A stretch of DNA of 64,000 nucleotides from Marinospirillum insulare DSM 21763 (GCF_000686905.1 NZ_JMLW01000011.1:1-64000), one strand, 5' to 3'. Positions 9,239-18,196 are shown, counted from the stretch's first letter. Notes: a model not told the origin generated them from the letters alone. Made by a program: numbers and translations.

Positions 9239-10813
9239 GTGAACGAGGCATTAGTCCAAGCATTAAAAAACCCAACAAGTTACCCACACCCTGTTGATGA
9301 GGTACTGGTTAGAGAAACGCATATATCTTGGGTTTTCTTAGCAGGCGAGTTTGCGTACAAACTTAAAAAACCCGTTAACTTTGGTTTTTTAGACTATTCC
9401 TCTCTCGAGCAGCGCAAGCATTTCTGTGAGTTAGAGTTAAAGCTTAACCAGCGTTTAGCACCCGATTTTTACCTTAATGTTTTACCTTTATCGGGCAGTG
9501 CTGAAGCACCTAGTTTTGATGATGCTTCTGCTCCGTTTGAATACCTATTAAAAATGCGTCGCTTCGATGATTCGCAACTTTTAAACGCCTTGCAACAGCG
9601 TGGTGAACTTAAAGAAGAACACCTTTTGCAACTAGCTGAAGAATTGGCTGAATTTCACCATAAGTTAGCGCCTGGCTTACCCCCTAATAATCTTGGTACG
9701 CCAGAAGCCATTTGGTTTCCAGCACAGCAAAATTTTGATCAAATTCGTGATTTACTCGACGATGAAGCAAGTTTAAAGCAACTCAAGCTACTTGAAGACT
9801 GGTCTAAAGATACGTTTTCACGCTTTGAAAATACTTTTGCCCAGCGTTTAGCCGATGGCTTTGTACGCGAGTGTCATGGTGACCTACACCTGGGAAACAC
9901 TACGCTTTGGCAGGGTAAAGTCGTTGCCTTTGACTGCATTGAGTTTAACGATGCTTTTCGCTGGTGCGACGTTATTAGTGACCTAGCCTTTTTAATTATG
10001 GATTTAGAAGACCGTGGCCTGAAAAAAATGGCTCAGGTGACTCTGAACCACTACCTAGAACAAACAGGTGATTACGAAGGGTTAGAGCTACTTTGTTTCT
10101 ACAAGGTTTACCGTGCTTTAGTCAGAGCCAAAGTAAACCTCTTCCGCTTAGCTCAACCCGGCTTAGATGAAGAAGATAAGGCTACGGTTATGCGCCAATA
10201 CCGTAGCTACACCGATCTAGCAGAAAGCTATACGGACTTTCACTCACCCTATCTACTCATTACCCACGGTTTTTCTGGCAGTGGTAAAAGCACTTTAACT
10301 ACTGGTGTTGTAAGAGAGTTAGGTGGCATCCGCATTCGATCCGATGTAGAGCGTAAGCGTATTTTTGGTTTAAAACCTGAAGAAAGCAGTCAATCAACAG
10401 AATTGACTGGAGGCATTTATACTGCTGAGGCAACAGAACAAACCTATAACCGTTTATCTAAACTCGCCAACAGTGTTCTACGCTCATGCTTTCCTGTCAC
10501 CCTCGATGCCACTAACCTAAAGAAAAGCCAGCGTGACCAGTTACATGCAGTAGCAGAAAGCCTTGGGCTACCATCTTTAATTATTTCCTTAACAGCTGAT
10601 GAAGCTACCTTACGTCGCCGTTTAACCAAGCGCATTCAAGAAGGAGAAAAAGTTGCTGAGGCCGACCTATTAGTACTTGAGCACCAGCTTGCAAATCATG
10701 ACCCTTTAACAACAGAAGAATTAAACCGTGCTGTTACTGTGGATACGGATGCACCTGCAGCAAGCCAAATGCTAGTAAAGCTAATTCGTGACTACTTACG
10801 TTTAGAGGACTAA
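9239..10813 (+). CDS. APH-like phosphotransferase fused to P-loop ATPase
   Basis: A 524-aa two-domain protein. The N-terminal half (about 1-335) is an aminoglycoside-phosphotransferase-like kinase with the catalytic loop ECHGDLHLGNTTL (about 219) and the metal-binding FDCIEFND (about 238). The C-terminal half (about 340-524) is a small zeta-toxin/gluconate-kinase-like ATPase with Walker A GFSGSGKST (about 346). This fusion is a recognised family (COG2187 plus COG0645) of unknown substrate; drug resistance should not be assumed. The start is GTG, supported by AAGGAG 6 nt upstream. It follows hemL with a 24-bp gap. Confidence 0.9.
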   Translation: MNEALVQALKNPTSYPHPVDEVLVRETHISWVFLAGEFAYKLKKPVNFGFLDYSSLEQRKHFCELELKLNQRLAPDFYLNVLPLSGSAEAPSFDDASAPFEYLLKMRRFDDSQLLNALQQRGELKEEHLLQLAEELAEFHHKLAPGLPPNNLGTPEAIWFPAQQNFDQIRDLLDDEASLKQLKLLEDWSKDTFSRFENTFAQRLADGFVRECHGDLHLGNTTLWQGKVVAFDCIEFNDAFRWCDVISDLAFLIMDLEDRGLKKMAQVTLNHYLEQTGDYEGLELLCFYKVYRALVRAKVNLFRLAQPGLDEEDKATVMRQYRSYTDLAESYTDFHSPYLLITHGFSGSGKSTLTTGVVRELGGIRIRSDVERKRIFGLKPEESSQSTELTGGIYTAEATEQTYNRLSKLANSVLRSCFPVTLDATNLKKSQRDQLHAVAESLGLPSLIISLTADEATLRRRLTKRIQEGEKVAEADLLVLEHQLANHDPLTTEELNRAVTVDTDAPAASQMLVKLIRDYLRLED

Positions 10814-10993
10814 ATACTTTCGTTTTTTAAATTTTTTTGTGATTTAGACCTACTTTAGGCTAATGCTAGCGTTACCCCTGCTAAAAATTTAGGTATGATC
10901 CTTGCAATTAGCTAAGAATTGCATTAAATAATCTAGTCTTTTCGCTCGGTAGCTACCGAATACAGGACGACTATTACGCCACGAGGCAAGGCT

Positions 10994-11431
10994 ATGCCAG
11001 AGAGTAAGCAAGATATGAATAATAACCAAAGCTTTACACCTTACCAAGAAACGTCTGGTGAGGAGTATATGAGCAACAATCAGCTAGACCACTTTCGTAA
11101 AATTTTGCAAGACTGGAAACAAGATTTAATGGAGGAGGTTGACCGTACAGTTAAAAACTTAAAAGAAGAAGCTTCTAACTTTGCAGACCCTGCCGATCGT
11201 GCAACTCAAGAAGAAGAATTTAGCTTAGAGCTTAGAACTAGAGATAGAGAGCGAAAGTTAATTAAAAAAATTAATGAAACACTGACAAGCATTGAAGAAG
11301 ATGACTATGGTTATTGTGAAGCTTGCGGTATAGAAATAGGTATTCGTCGCCTAGAAGCTCGCCCAACAGCAACCATGTGTGTTGACTGTAAAAGTTTAGC
11401 TGAAATTAAAGAAAAGCAAATCGGTGGCTAA
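10994..11431 (+). CDS. dksA: RNA polymerase-binding transcription factor DksA
   Basis: Binds the RNA polymerase secondary channel and works with ppGpp to control rRNA and amino-acid promoters. The 145-aa protein contains the coiled-coil region with the [12 protein letters not shown] tip (about 65-76) and a four-cysteine zinc finger (CEACG about 110; CVDC about 131). [11 protein letters not shown] aligns with E. coli DksA, so the chosen upstream ATG gives a full-length N-terminus. A canonical terminator follows. The dksA-cbrA-cbrB-pcnB order is the Pseudomonas one, but gluQ, which normally sits between dksA and cbrA, is absent. Confidence 0.95.
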   Translation: MPESKQDMNNNQSFTPYQETSGEEYMSNNQLDHFRKILQDWKQDLMEEVDRTVKNLKEEASNFADPADRATQEEEFSLELRTRDRERKLIKKINETLTSIEEDDYGYCEACGIEIGIRRLEARPTATMCVDCKSLAEIKEKQIGG

Positions 11432-11453
11432 AGCTTAAGCAATGCTCCTGTTT

Positions 11454-11480
11454 AACCCAGCGCCCTGCTGGGTTTTCTTT
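11454..11480 (+). terminator. Rho-independent terminator after dksA
   Basis: An 8-bp stem AACCCAGC / GCTGGGTT with a 5-nt loop is followed by TTCTTT. It lies 23 bp past the dksA stop and separates dksA from the cbr genes. Confidence 0.85.
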
Positions 11481-11521
11481 CAAGTTAAAGTAATTTCACA
11501 CTAGCGAGCAGAATTACCAGC

Positions 11522-11695
11522 ATGTATGCCTACCGCCTTATCTTATTGCTAGTCACCCTAGGTTATTTTTTCTCACCTTGGTTACTTCAACCCTGGGGCA
11601 GTAGTGACTGGTATAAACCCTTTGTTTTTTGGGCTGGACTTATCGCAGCTACGCTTTGGCTAGAGCAAAAGCGCCGACTTGAGCTGCTAGAGTAA
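11522..11695 (+). CDS. Small membrane protein coupled to cbrA (CbrX-like)
   Basis: A 57-codon gene from ATG 11522 to TAA 11693-11695. Its product starts MYAYRLILLLVTLGYFFSPW and contains two hydrophobic segments (about 4-22 and 33-47) and a charged tail (EQKRRLELLE). Its stop is one base before the cbrA ATG (TAATATG), so ribosomes finishing this gene can restart on cbrA. A small open reading frame in the same place, translationally coupled to cbrA, has been named cbrX in Pseudomonas putida (from memory). Homology to it is inferred from position and size only, and function is unknown. Confidence 0.7.
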   Translation: MYAYRLILLLVTLGYFFSPWLLQPWGSSDWYKPFVFWAGLIAATLWLEQKRRLELLE

Positions 11696-11696
11696 T

Positions 11697-14654
11697 ATGA
11701 GCTTTACTCTGACCCAAATATTTGGCTTAGGTGTTGGCTACCTCTCTCTACTGTTTGCTTGTGCTTGGATAGTTGAAAAAAACTGGTTACCCAAAAAAGT
11801 AGTTAAGCACCCTTTAGTTTATGTTCTAGCGCTGGGAGTTTATGCTAGTGCTTGGGCTTTTTATGGTTCTTTTGGCTTAGCTCATCAATACGGTTATGGA
11901 TACCTAACCTACTATTTAGGCATAGCAGGTATTTTTGTACTCGCTCCTCTCTTGCTTTCACCTTTACTTAGGCTGGCTCGCACCTATCAACTTTCATCGC
12001 TTGCAGACCTATTTGCTTTTAGGTATCGAAGCCGCTGGGTAGGTGTAGTTGTAACCCTAGGCTTACTATTTGGAAGCATGCCGCTTTTAGCTTTACAAAT
12101 TCAAGCTATCGGCGATGTTATTTACCTACTCACTAACGAGTCTTCGCCCTATCATTTAGCTTTTGTATTCTGTGCTGTCATTACACTTTTTGCTATTTTG
12201 TTTGGTGCAAGGCACATCTCTTTAAGAGAAAGACACGAAAGCCTGCTCTTTGCGATTGCCTTTGAATCTTTAGTTAAGCTGGTAGCTTTTTTAGTTTTAG
12301 GCGCAGCAACGCTATATAGCGTCTTCGGTGGTTTCGATGGCTTAGAAGTTTGGCTAACAAATAACAGCGCCACACTCAATGCCGCACAAGAGCCCCTAGA
12401 AAGTAACCAGTGGCGCACTCTGTTGCTTGTTTTTTCTGCAACCGCACTCACCATGCCGCATATTTTTCATATTATTTTCACAGAAAACCCTTCAGAAGAA
12501 GCTATGATGCAATCCAGCTGGATGCTACCTATCTTCTTATTACTGCTAGCTATACCTGTGCCTATTATTTATTGGGCTCACCAAGCACTAGGAAGTAGCT
12601 TACCCGTTGAGTATGCAACCCTTTCCCTAGGTGGTTATTGGGGGCTTCTATCTTTTATTATTGGTTTAGCGGCAGCTAGTGGCACCATTATTGTTATGAC
12701 TCTCGCACTGGCACCCATGGTACTTAACCACCTGGTACTTGCGGTTTATCAGCCCCCTGCTGACTTCGATATTTATTTTTGGCTGATACGCATGCGCCGC
12801 TTGCTTATTGGCTCTTTAATCTTTGTTGCCTACCTGGTTTATTTGATTGTTAGTGTTGAACATGACCTAGCTACTCTTGGCTTATCTGCTTTTATAGTCA
12901 CCTTGCAATTTTTACCCGGTGCTTTAGCACTATTGTTTTGGCCTATAGCTAACCGTAAAGGTTTATTAGCAGGTTTGTTGGCTGGCTTTATAGTGTTAAT
13001 TCTTGGCTTAGGCTTTCCACTTTTGTTCAACATTCATCAACTGACTGTACAGGGCCTAACTTTTCAACTGAAAGGTATAGATGACTGGTACTCAATTACT
13101 GTCTATGCGACCACAGCTAACATTGGCTTATTTATTCTTATTTCTCTGCTAACTAAAATTAGTGAAGAAGAGAAAGCTGGGGCACTTGCCTGCTCCCAAA
13201 ATGCCTTATTCTTTCCTAAGCGCTTACAGTTAAAAGCTAGGAATGTTGAAGACCTAGTTAGACTTTTAAGCATTCCTTTGGGTATAGAAACTGCACAAAG
13301 AGAAGTAACTAGGGCAATAAATGAATTAAGTATTAACCCATTAGATGTTCGTCCTTACACCCTAAGGCGCTTGCGAGATCAAATTCAAGCCAACCTATCT
13401 GGGCTAATGGGCTCAGCAGTTGCCCAAGAGCTAGTTGACCGTTATTTGCCTTGGCAACGCCAAGAAAAACCTTCAGATAATGACATCCACTATATTGAAC
13501 GCCACCTAGAAGACTACCGCTCTCGTCTAACGGGTATGGCAAAAGAGTTAGATAAACTGCGCCGCCACCACCGTCAAACACTGATGTATTTACCCGTAGG
13601 TATTTGTGCGCTGGGTAATGATCAGGAGGTTTTAATGTGGAATAGAGCAATGGAAGGCTTAACCGGTATAAGCAGTGATCAGGTTATTGGCTCTAGAGTT
13701 CGCCACCTTCCAGAGCCTTGGAGCCAACTTTTAAATAACTTTCTTGAAGGTTCTACTAATCCGGTTTATCGCCAACCTTTAAAAAACACCGACGGTAGCA
13801 CTGCCTGGTTAAGTTTGCATAAAACAAAGCAAGATAACCCTGCAGCCTTGATGGGCGGCACTATTTTATTAGTAGAAGATCAAAGTAACTTAAAGCTGCT
13901 TGAAGACGAACTCTTGCATAATGAACGTCTTGCATCTATTGGTCGTTTAGCAGCGGGAGTCGCTCATGAAATTGGCAACCCTGTGACGGGTATTTCTTCC
14001 TTAGCACAAAATCTACATTACGATGCTGAAGAGCCTGAAATAGTTAGAGAAACCAGCCAGCAAATACTAGAACAAACCCATCGTATTACCAGCATCGTTC
14101 AGTCATTAGTTAATTTTGCTCATGCTGGTAGACCAAGTGATAGCTTAAAGTTTGAACAGGTTAATTTACATGGTGCTCTACAAGAAGCCATTAACTTAAT
14201 TTCGCTTAGTCATAAGGGTGCCAACCGAATTTATACCAACCTTTGCCCAGAAGACCTTTATGTAATGGGTGATGCTCAACGTCTAGTGCAGATTTTTGTG
14301 AACCTTATAGCTAACGCTCGTGATGCAACCGTAGATGGAGGCAAGGTATTGTGCATGGGTCAACAAAAAGGGCAGGAAGTTATTCTAGAAATTCACGATA
14401 ACGGTGACGGTATATCCCCACAGCACCTAGAGCATTTATTTGAGCCTTTTTATACAACTAAGCAAGTTGGTGAGGGCACTGGCTTGGGACTAGCGCTAGT
14501 TTATAGTATTGTCGAAGAGCATGATGGACAAATACAGGCACTTAGCCCTAGTCCAGAATTTCTAAGTGGCAGCTGTTTTCGCTGCCGCTTTCCACTACCT
14601 ATACCTACAAGTAGTGAGCTAACTTATCAGGAGTCATCAACCAACCATGAGTAA
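11697..14654 (+). CDS. cbrA: Sensor histidine kinase CbrA (symporter-like sensor)
   Basis: Sensor of the CbrAB system, which controls carbon/nitrogen balance and amino-acid use. The 985-aa protein has an N-terminal sodium:solute-symporter-like domain of about 13 membrane helices (about 1-490) and a linker. A PAS domain (about 625-735), a HisKA domain with phospho-acceptor His757 in VAHEIGNPVTGI, and a HATPase with DNGDGI and GTGLGLALV follow. It overlaps cbrB by 8 nt. The CbrA assignment rests on this domain order plus the cbrB, sRNA and pcnB neighbours. Confidence 0.93.
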   Translation: MSFTLTQIFGLGVGYLSLLFACAWIVEKNWLPKKVVKHPLVYVLALGVYASAWAFYGSFGLAHQYGYGYLTYYLGIAGIFVLAPLLLSPLLRLARTYQLSSLADLFAFRYRSRWVGVVVTLGLLFGSMPLLALQIQAIGDVIYLLTNESSPYHLAFVFCAVITLFAILFGARHISLRERHESLLFAIAFESLVKLVAFLVLGAATLYSVFGGFDGLEVWLTNNSATLNAAQEPLESNQWRTLLLVFSATALTMPHIFHIIFTENPSEEAMMQSSWMLPIFLLLLAIPVPIIYWAHQALGSSLPVEYATLSLGGYWGLLSFIIGLAAASGTIIVMTLALAPMVLNHLVLAVYQPPADFDIYFWLIRMRRLLIGSLIFVAYLVYLIVSVEHDLATLGLSAFIVTLQFLPGALALLFWPIANRKGLLAGLLAGFIVLILGLGFPLLFNIHQLTVQGLTFQLKGIDDWYSITVYATTANIGLFILISLLTKISEEEKAGALACSQNALFFPKRLQLKARNVEDLVRLLSIPLGIETAQREVTRAINELSINPLDVRPYTLRRLRDQIQANLSGLMGSAVAQELVDRYLPWQRQEKPSDNDIHYIERHLEDYRSRLTGMAKELDKLRRHHRQTLMYLPVGICALGNDQEVLMWNRAMEGLTGISSDQVIGSRVRHLPEPWSQLLNNFLEGSTNPVYRQPLKNTDGSTAWLSLHKTKQDNPAALMGGTILLVEDQSNLKLLEDELLHNERLASIGRLAAGVAHEIGNPVTGISSLAQNLHYDAEEPEIVRETSQQILEQTHRITSIVQSLVNFAHAGRPSDSLKFEQVNLHGALQEAINLISLSHKGANRIYTNLCPEDLYVMGDAQRLVQIFVNLIANARDATVDGGKVLCMGQQKGQEVILEIHDNGDGISPQHLEHLFEPFYTTKQVGEGTGLGLALVYSIVEEHDGQIQALSPSPEFLSGSCFRCRFPLPIPTSSELTYQESSTNHE

Positions 14655-16092
14655 AGTACTGATTGTTGAAGATGAAGGGATTATTCGTTCTGCTCTAAGA
14701 CGACTACTAGAGCGCAATGGTTTTCAGATTGCTGAAGCAGGCACTGTTGCTGAAGCACGCCAATTACTAGCTGAACAACCTTTTGATTTAATTATTAGTG
14801 ACCTTCGCCTACCAGGTGAAGAAGGAACAGCATTAATTAACCAAGACATTCCTGTGTTAATTATGACTAGCTATGCCAGCTTACGCTCAGCTGTTGATGC
14901 TATGAAACAAGGTGCTGTTGACTACATAGCAAAACCTTTTGATCATGATGAGATGCTTTCTGCAGTTAATCATATTCTCAACCAGCACAGACGACAGCAA
15001 ACACCTGAAAATTCACCCTCTGCTAACTCAGAAGTAGAAAGCTCCGCAGATGGTTTACAAGGTATGCTGGGTGAAAGCCAAGCAATGCAAGCTGTCTTTC
15101 AGCAAATAAAAAAAATTGCTCCATTCAATACACGGGTTCTTATTCTTGGTGAGTCTGGTACGGGTAAAGAACTGGTGGCTAAAGCACTGCATAATTTAAG
15201 CCCTCGCCATAAATCACCCATAATTAGCGTTAACTGTGCAGCCATACCTGAAACATTAATTGAGTCGGAACTTTTTGGGCATGAAAAAGGAGCTTTTACT
15301 GGTGCCAATACTAGTCGCAATGGTTTGGTTGAGGCTGCCGACGGAGGAAGCTTGTTTCTTGATGAAATAGGCGAACTACCTCTTGAGGCTCAGGCTAGAC
15401 TGCTCAGAGTTTTACAAGAAGGCGAAATTAGAAGATTAGGCTCAGTAGAATCTAGAAAGGTTGATATACGTCTTATAGCTGCAACCCACCGTAATATTAA
15501 AACCCTAGTCGACCAAGGAAAATTTAGACTCGATCTTTACTACCGTTTGAATGTTATTGAACTGGAGCTACCCTGTTTAGCAGAGCGTGAAGATGACATT
15601 TTGCTAATTGCCGGAAGCTTGCTTAAATCCTGCTGTGAACGCCTAGGTAAACCTACCTCTCGCTTTTCAAAATCTGCTATGAGTGCACTCTTAGCTTATT
15701 CTTGGCCGGGTAATGTGCGTGAATTAGAAAACAGGGTAGAGCGTGCCGTTATTTTAGCAGACGACACCCTCATTCATGCTGAGGATTTAGAGTTACCTCA
15801 AGCTATTCAGCAACCCAAAAAAGCCAACTTCACCACCTCTCTCAAAACGAGCAATAATCAACCTGTAACTGAGGCCCTTGAAGTACCAACGGCTGATGAT
15901 ACGTCTAACCCAGCGCATTTACCTCTAGATGACCTTTCACTAGAAGACTACTTTGTGCGCTTTGTAGAAGAAAATGAAGATCAAATGAGTGAAACACAGT
16001 TAGCTAAAAAACTAGGCATTTCTAGAAAGTGTTTATGGGAAAGGCGTCAAAAACTAGGTATTCCTAGACGTAAAACCAGTGCTTCACGATAA
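14647..16092 (+). CDS. cbrB: Sigma-54-dependent response regulator CbrB
   Basis: NtrC-family activator phosphorylated by CbrA. The 481-aa protein has a receiver domain with acceptor Asp52 (ISDLRLPG), and an AAA+ domain with Walker A GESGTGKE (about 168) and the sigma-54 contact loop GAFTGA (about 218). The Fis-type helix-turn-helix is at the C-terminus (LAKKLGISRKCLWERRQKLG, about 455-474). It should activate sigma-54 promoters, and the obvious local target is the small RNA promoter directly downstream. The start overlaps the end of cbrA by 8 nt. Confidence 0.94.
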   Translation: MSKVLIVEDEGIIRSALRRLLERNGFQIAEAGTVAEARQLLAEQPFDLIISDLRLPGEEGTALINQDIPVLIMTSYASLRSAVDAMKQGAVDYIAKPFDHDEMLSAVNHILNQHRRQQTPENSPSANSEVESSADGLQGMLGESQAMQAVFQQIKKIAPFNTRVLILGESGTGKELVAKALHNLSPRHKSPIISVNCAAIPETLIESELFGHEKGAFTGANTSRNGLVEAADGGSLFLDEIGELPLEAQARLLRVLQEGEIRRLGSVESRKVDIRLIAATHRNIKTLVDQGKFRLDLYYRLNVIELELPCLAEREDDILLIAGSLLKSCCERLGKPTSRFSKSAMSALLAYSWPGNVRELENRVERAVILADDTLIHAEDLELPQAIQQPKKANFTTSLKTSNNQPVTEALEVPTADDTSNPAHLPLDDLSLEDYFVRFVEENEDQMSETQLAKKLGISRKCLWERRQKLGIPRRKTSASR

Positions 16093-16101
16093 AAAAACAA
16101 G

Positions 16102-16151
16102 TGTTACCGTTACACCCAAACTGCCATATAAAGCTCTAAAACTGGGTAACA
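16102..16151 (+). promoter_or_regulatory. Putative CbrB upstream activating sites
   Basis: TGTTAC (16102-16107), an adjacent second copy GTTACA (16109-16114) and the inverted GTAACA (16146-16151) lie 75-125 bp upstream of the sigma-54 promoter, the normal range for an enhancer-binding protein. CbrB subsites reported in Pseudomonas putida are of the TGTTAC/GTAACA type (from memory). The spacing between half-sites here is longer than in that consensus. Confidence 0.6.
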
Positions 16152-16224
16152 CTTTTTAATTCAACCAGCCCTAAAACACCCCACAAAAACCTAAGCTATT
16201 GTTTTTAATAGAGTTATTAAAACT

Positions 16225-16240
16225 TGGCACATATCCCGCT
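16225..16240 (+). promoter_or_regulatory. Sigma-54 (RpoN) -24/-12 promoter
   Basis: TGGCACATATCCCGCT matches TGGCACRNNNNTTGCW, with GG (16226-16227) and GC (16238-16239) separated by exactly 10 bp. The predicted start is about 16251. It lies directly upstream of the A-rich RNA and downstream of cbrB, which encodes a sigma-54 activator. Confidence 0.8.
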
Positions 16241-16250
16241 ATATACTTAG

Positions 16251-16735
16251 TAAGAATAACAAGAACACCGGCGTCAGCCGCTCAGAAAAAACAAAAACAA
16301 ACCTGAGTCTGACCGAACCGGCTTCCAAAAAACAAAAACAAATAGGAAGCCTGGTGAACGACCGCCACACTAGCCAACACAAAAATAAAAAAAGGCGAAG
16401 CGGCTTTAAGAGCAAACAACAACAATAAAAGCTAAGGTCACCGGTCTTCAGCGAAAACTGATGCAAAATTGATAAAAATAAAAATAATATCAAGTGCATA
16501 CAAAGGGTGAATAAAAACAATAAACACCCGGGAAAAAGTCCAAGCTGAGGCTAAATTGTTTTGAATACGAGATGGTCTGCCAAGGCAGAAGAATAAAAAC
16601 AAAAGCATCTGTTAGTTGGCGACTGTGATGCGTATTCAGAGCGATCTAGAATTTTCATCCTAGATAAACGAAGGGACTCGTAAGCATTAATCGACTAATA
16701 AGGGGAAGGCGTTTACGCCTTCCCCTTTTTCTTTT
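16251..16735 (+). ncRNA. crcZ: CrcZ-like Hfq/Crc-sequestering small RNA
   Basis: A non-coding transcript of about 485 nt between cbrB and pcnB, exactly where Pseudomonas carries crcZ. It starts from a sigma-54 promoter and ends in a strong intrinsic terminator. It contains seven A-rich tracts built of ARN triplets: 16286-16302, 16327-16344, 16376-16393, 16408-16427, 16474-16488, 16510-16524 and 16589-16605. Each is clamped by or beside a short stem (for example GCTTCC/GGAAGC and GGGTG/CACCC). ARN repeats bind the distal face of Hfq. In Pseudomonas, CrcZ made under CbrB control removes Hfq/Crc from catabolic mRNAs. I infer the same role; primary sequence similarity to Pseudomonas CrcZ was not tested. 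Confidence 0.85.
16700..16734 (+). terminator. Terminator of the CrcZ-like RNA
   Basis: A 12-bp perfect stem AAGGGGAAGGCG / CGCCTTCCCCTT with a TTTA loop is followed by TTTCTTTT. It ends the small RNA about 80 bp before pcnB. Confidence 0.92.
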
Positions 16736-16815
16736 GTCTATTTAAGCCTTTCTTCCTTTGCCCCACCCCACAGGTCGGTTAAACTGCCTCATCTTTCTTT
16801 TTACCTTGGATCAAA

Positions 16816-18180
16816 ATGATTAAAGGAATTAGCAGTTACATCAAAAGCCGTATGAATAAGCCAAACCTAAGCAGCAAACCACAATTTAAAAAACTACCAC
16901 GTTCAGAGCATCCTATCTCTCGTAGCGAGATACACGAAGGTGCAATCAAGGTGCTCTATCGTTTACATAAAGGTGGCTATCAAGCTTATTTAGTGGGCGG
17001 TTCAATCCGCGATCGTCTTTTAGGTAAAAACCCTAAAGACTTTGATGTAGCAACCGATGCAACCCCTGAGCAAGTGACCGAACTATTTCGTAACTCTCGA
17101 ATGATAGGTAGACGCTTTAGAATAGTTCACGTTAGGTTTGGTCGAGAAATAATTGAGGTGACCACCTTTAGAGGTAAAACTGAAGAAGCCACCGACAAGC
17201 GTATTAAGCAAACCGATGAAGGTATGCTTCTACGCGATAATGTTTGGGGGTCAATTGAAGAAGATGCTCTAAGGCGAGATTTCACAGTTAACGCGCTTTA
17301 TTACAGCATTAAAGATTTTTCTATTCATGACTATACGGGTGGCTTAGAAGACCTAAAGAATAGGCGCCTGCGTTTAATTGGTGACCCAGTTACACGCTAC
17401 CGTGAAGATCCTGTTCGTATGCTTAGAGCCATACGTTTTGCTGCCAAGCTTAACTTCACACTAGAAGCAGCGACTGAAGCACCTATACGCGAGCAAGCCA
17501 ATCTTCTACTTCAAGTAGCACCAGCGCGCATGTTTGATGAAGTACTAAAACTTTTGCTGGCAGGTCAAGCCTTAACCACCTTACATTTACTAATAGACTA
17601 TGGGCTTTTTGCATTTTTGTTTCCTTCCACCCATGAGGCGCTCAAAACTGATCCTCTAGCCTTAAAAATACTTGAGCAGGCAATGAAAAATACAGATCAA
17701 CGTATTTATGAAGGCCGCCCTGTTACACCTGCTTTTCTATATGCCGTTTTACTCTGGCCAGGCTTAAAACAAATTTTTAATGACTTACAAAATAATGGCG
17801 TTCCTGCTTTTCCAGCCATGCAACAAGCTGGTAACCGGCTGCTGCAAAGGCAGAATCAACACATTACTATACCCAAGCGTTTTGCTTTCCCCATGCGTGA
17901 AATTTGGGACCTACAGTTAAAGCTGCCATTGCGCCATGGCAAACGCGCTTGGGCACTTATTCAAATGCCGCGCTTTCGTGCTGCTTATGATTTTTTACTA
18001 TTACGAGAAATTGCTGGCGAGCCAACTGAAGGGGCAGCAGCTTGGTGGACTGCTTTTCAAGAAGCAGATGAAAGCGAGCAGCATAAGCTAACTGCCTCTT
18101 TAGGTCCTGCATCAACAAAAAAATCTGGCAGCAAACGACGTAAACCAAGACGTCGTAAACCAACAACGACTAACCGCTAA
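16816..18180 (+). CDS. pcnB: Poly(A) polymerase I
   Basis: Adds poly(A) tails to RNA 3' ends, promoting decay of mRNAs and small RNAs. The 454-aa protein has the nucleotidyltransferase signature LVGGSIRDRLLGKNPKDFD (about 57-75, with the catalytic GG and DxD), the RRDFTVNALYY motif (about 154) and the RFAAKL core. The C-terminal tail is very basic (KKSGSKRRKPRRRKPTTTNR), typical of PcnB and used in RNA binding. The neighbour order crcZ-pcnB-folK-panB is conserved from Pseudomonas. Confidence 0.95.
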   Translation: MIKGISSYIKSRMNKPNLSSKPQFKKLPRSEHPISRSEIHEGAIKVLYRLHKGGYQAYLVGGSIRDRLLGKNPKDFDVATDATPEQVTELFRNSRMIGRRFRIVHVRFGREIIEVTTFRGKTEEATDKRIKQTDEGMLLRDNVWGSIEEDALRRDFTVNALYYSIKDFSIHDYTGGLEDLKNRRLRLIGDPVTRYREDPVRMLRAIRFAAKLNFTLEAATEAPIREQANLLLQVAPARMFDEVLKLLLAGQALTTLHLLIDYGLFAFLFPSTHEALKTDPLALKILEQAMKNTDQRIYEGRPVTPAFLYAVLLWPGLKQIFNDLQNNGVPAFPAMQQAGNRLLQRQNQHITIPKRFAFPMREIWDLQLKLPLRHGKRAWALIQMPRFRAAYDFLLLREIAGEPTEGAAAWWTAFQEADESEQHKLTASLGPASTKKSGSKRRKPRRRKPTTTNR

Positions 18181-18196
18181 TTAAAGGTAGTTACTA

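Noticed and set aside
9239-10813. Aminoglycoside resistance gene
   Set aside because: The APH-like fold is in a chromosomal fusion family with a C-terminal P-loop ATPase and unknown substrate; there is no sign of a resistance cassette or recent transfer.
16239-16520. Minus-strand open frame of 93 codons after cbrB
   Set aside because: It is the antisense of the A-rich small RNA. Its translation is low-complexity (runs of F, L and C) and it has no credible ribosome site.
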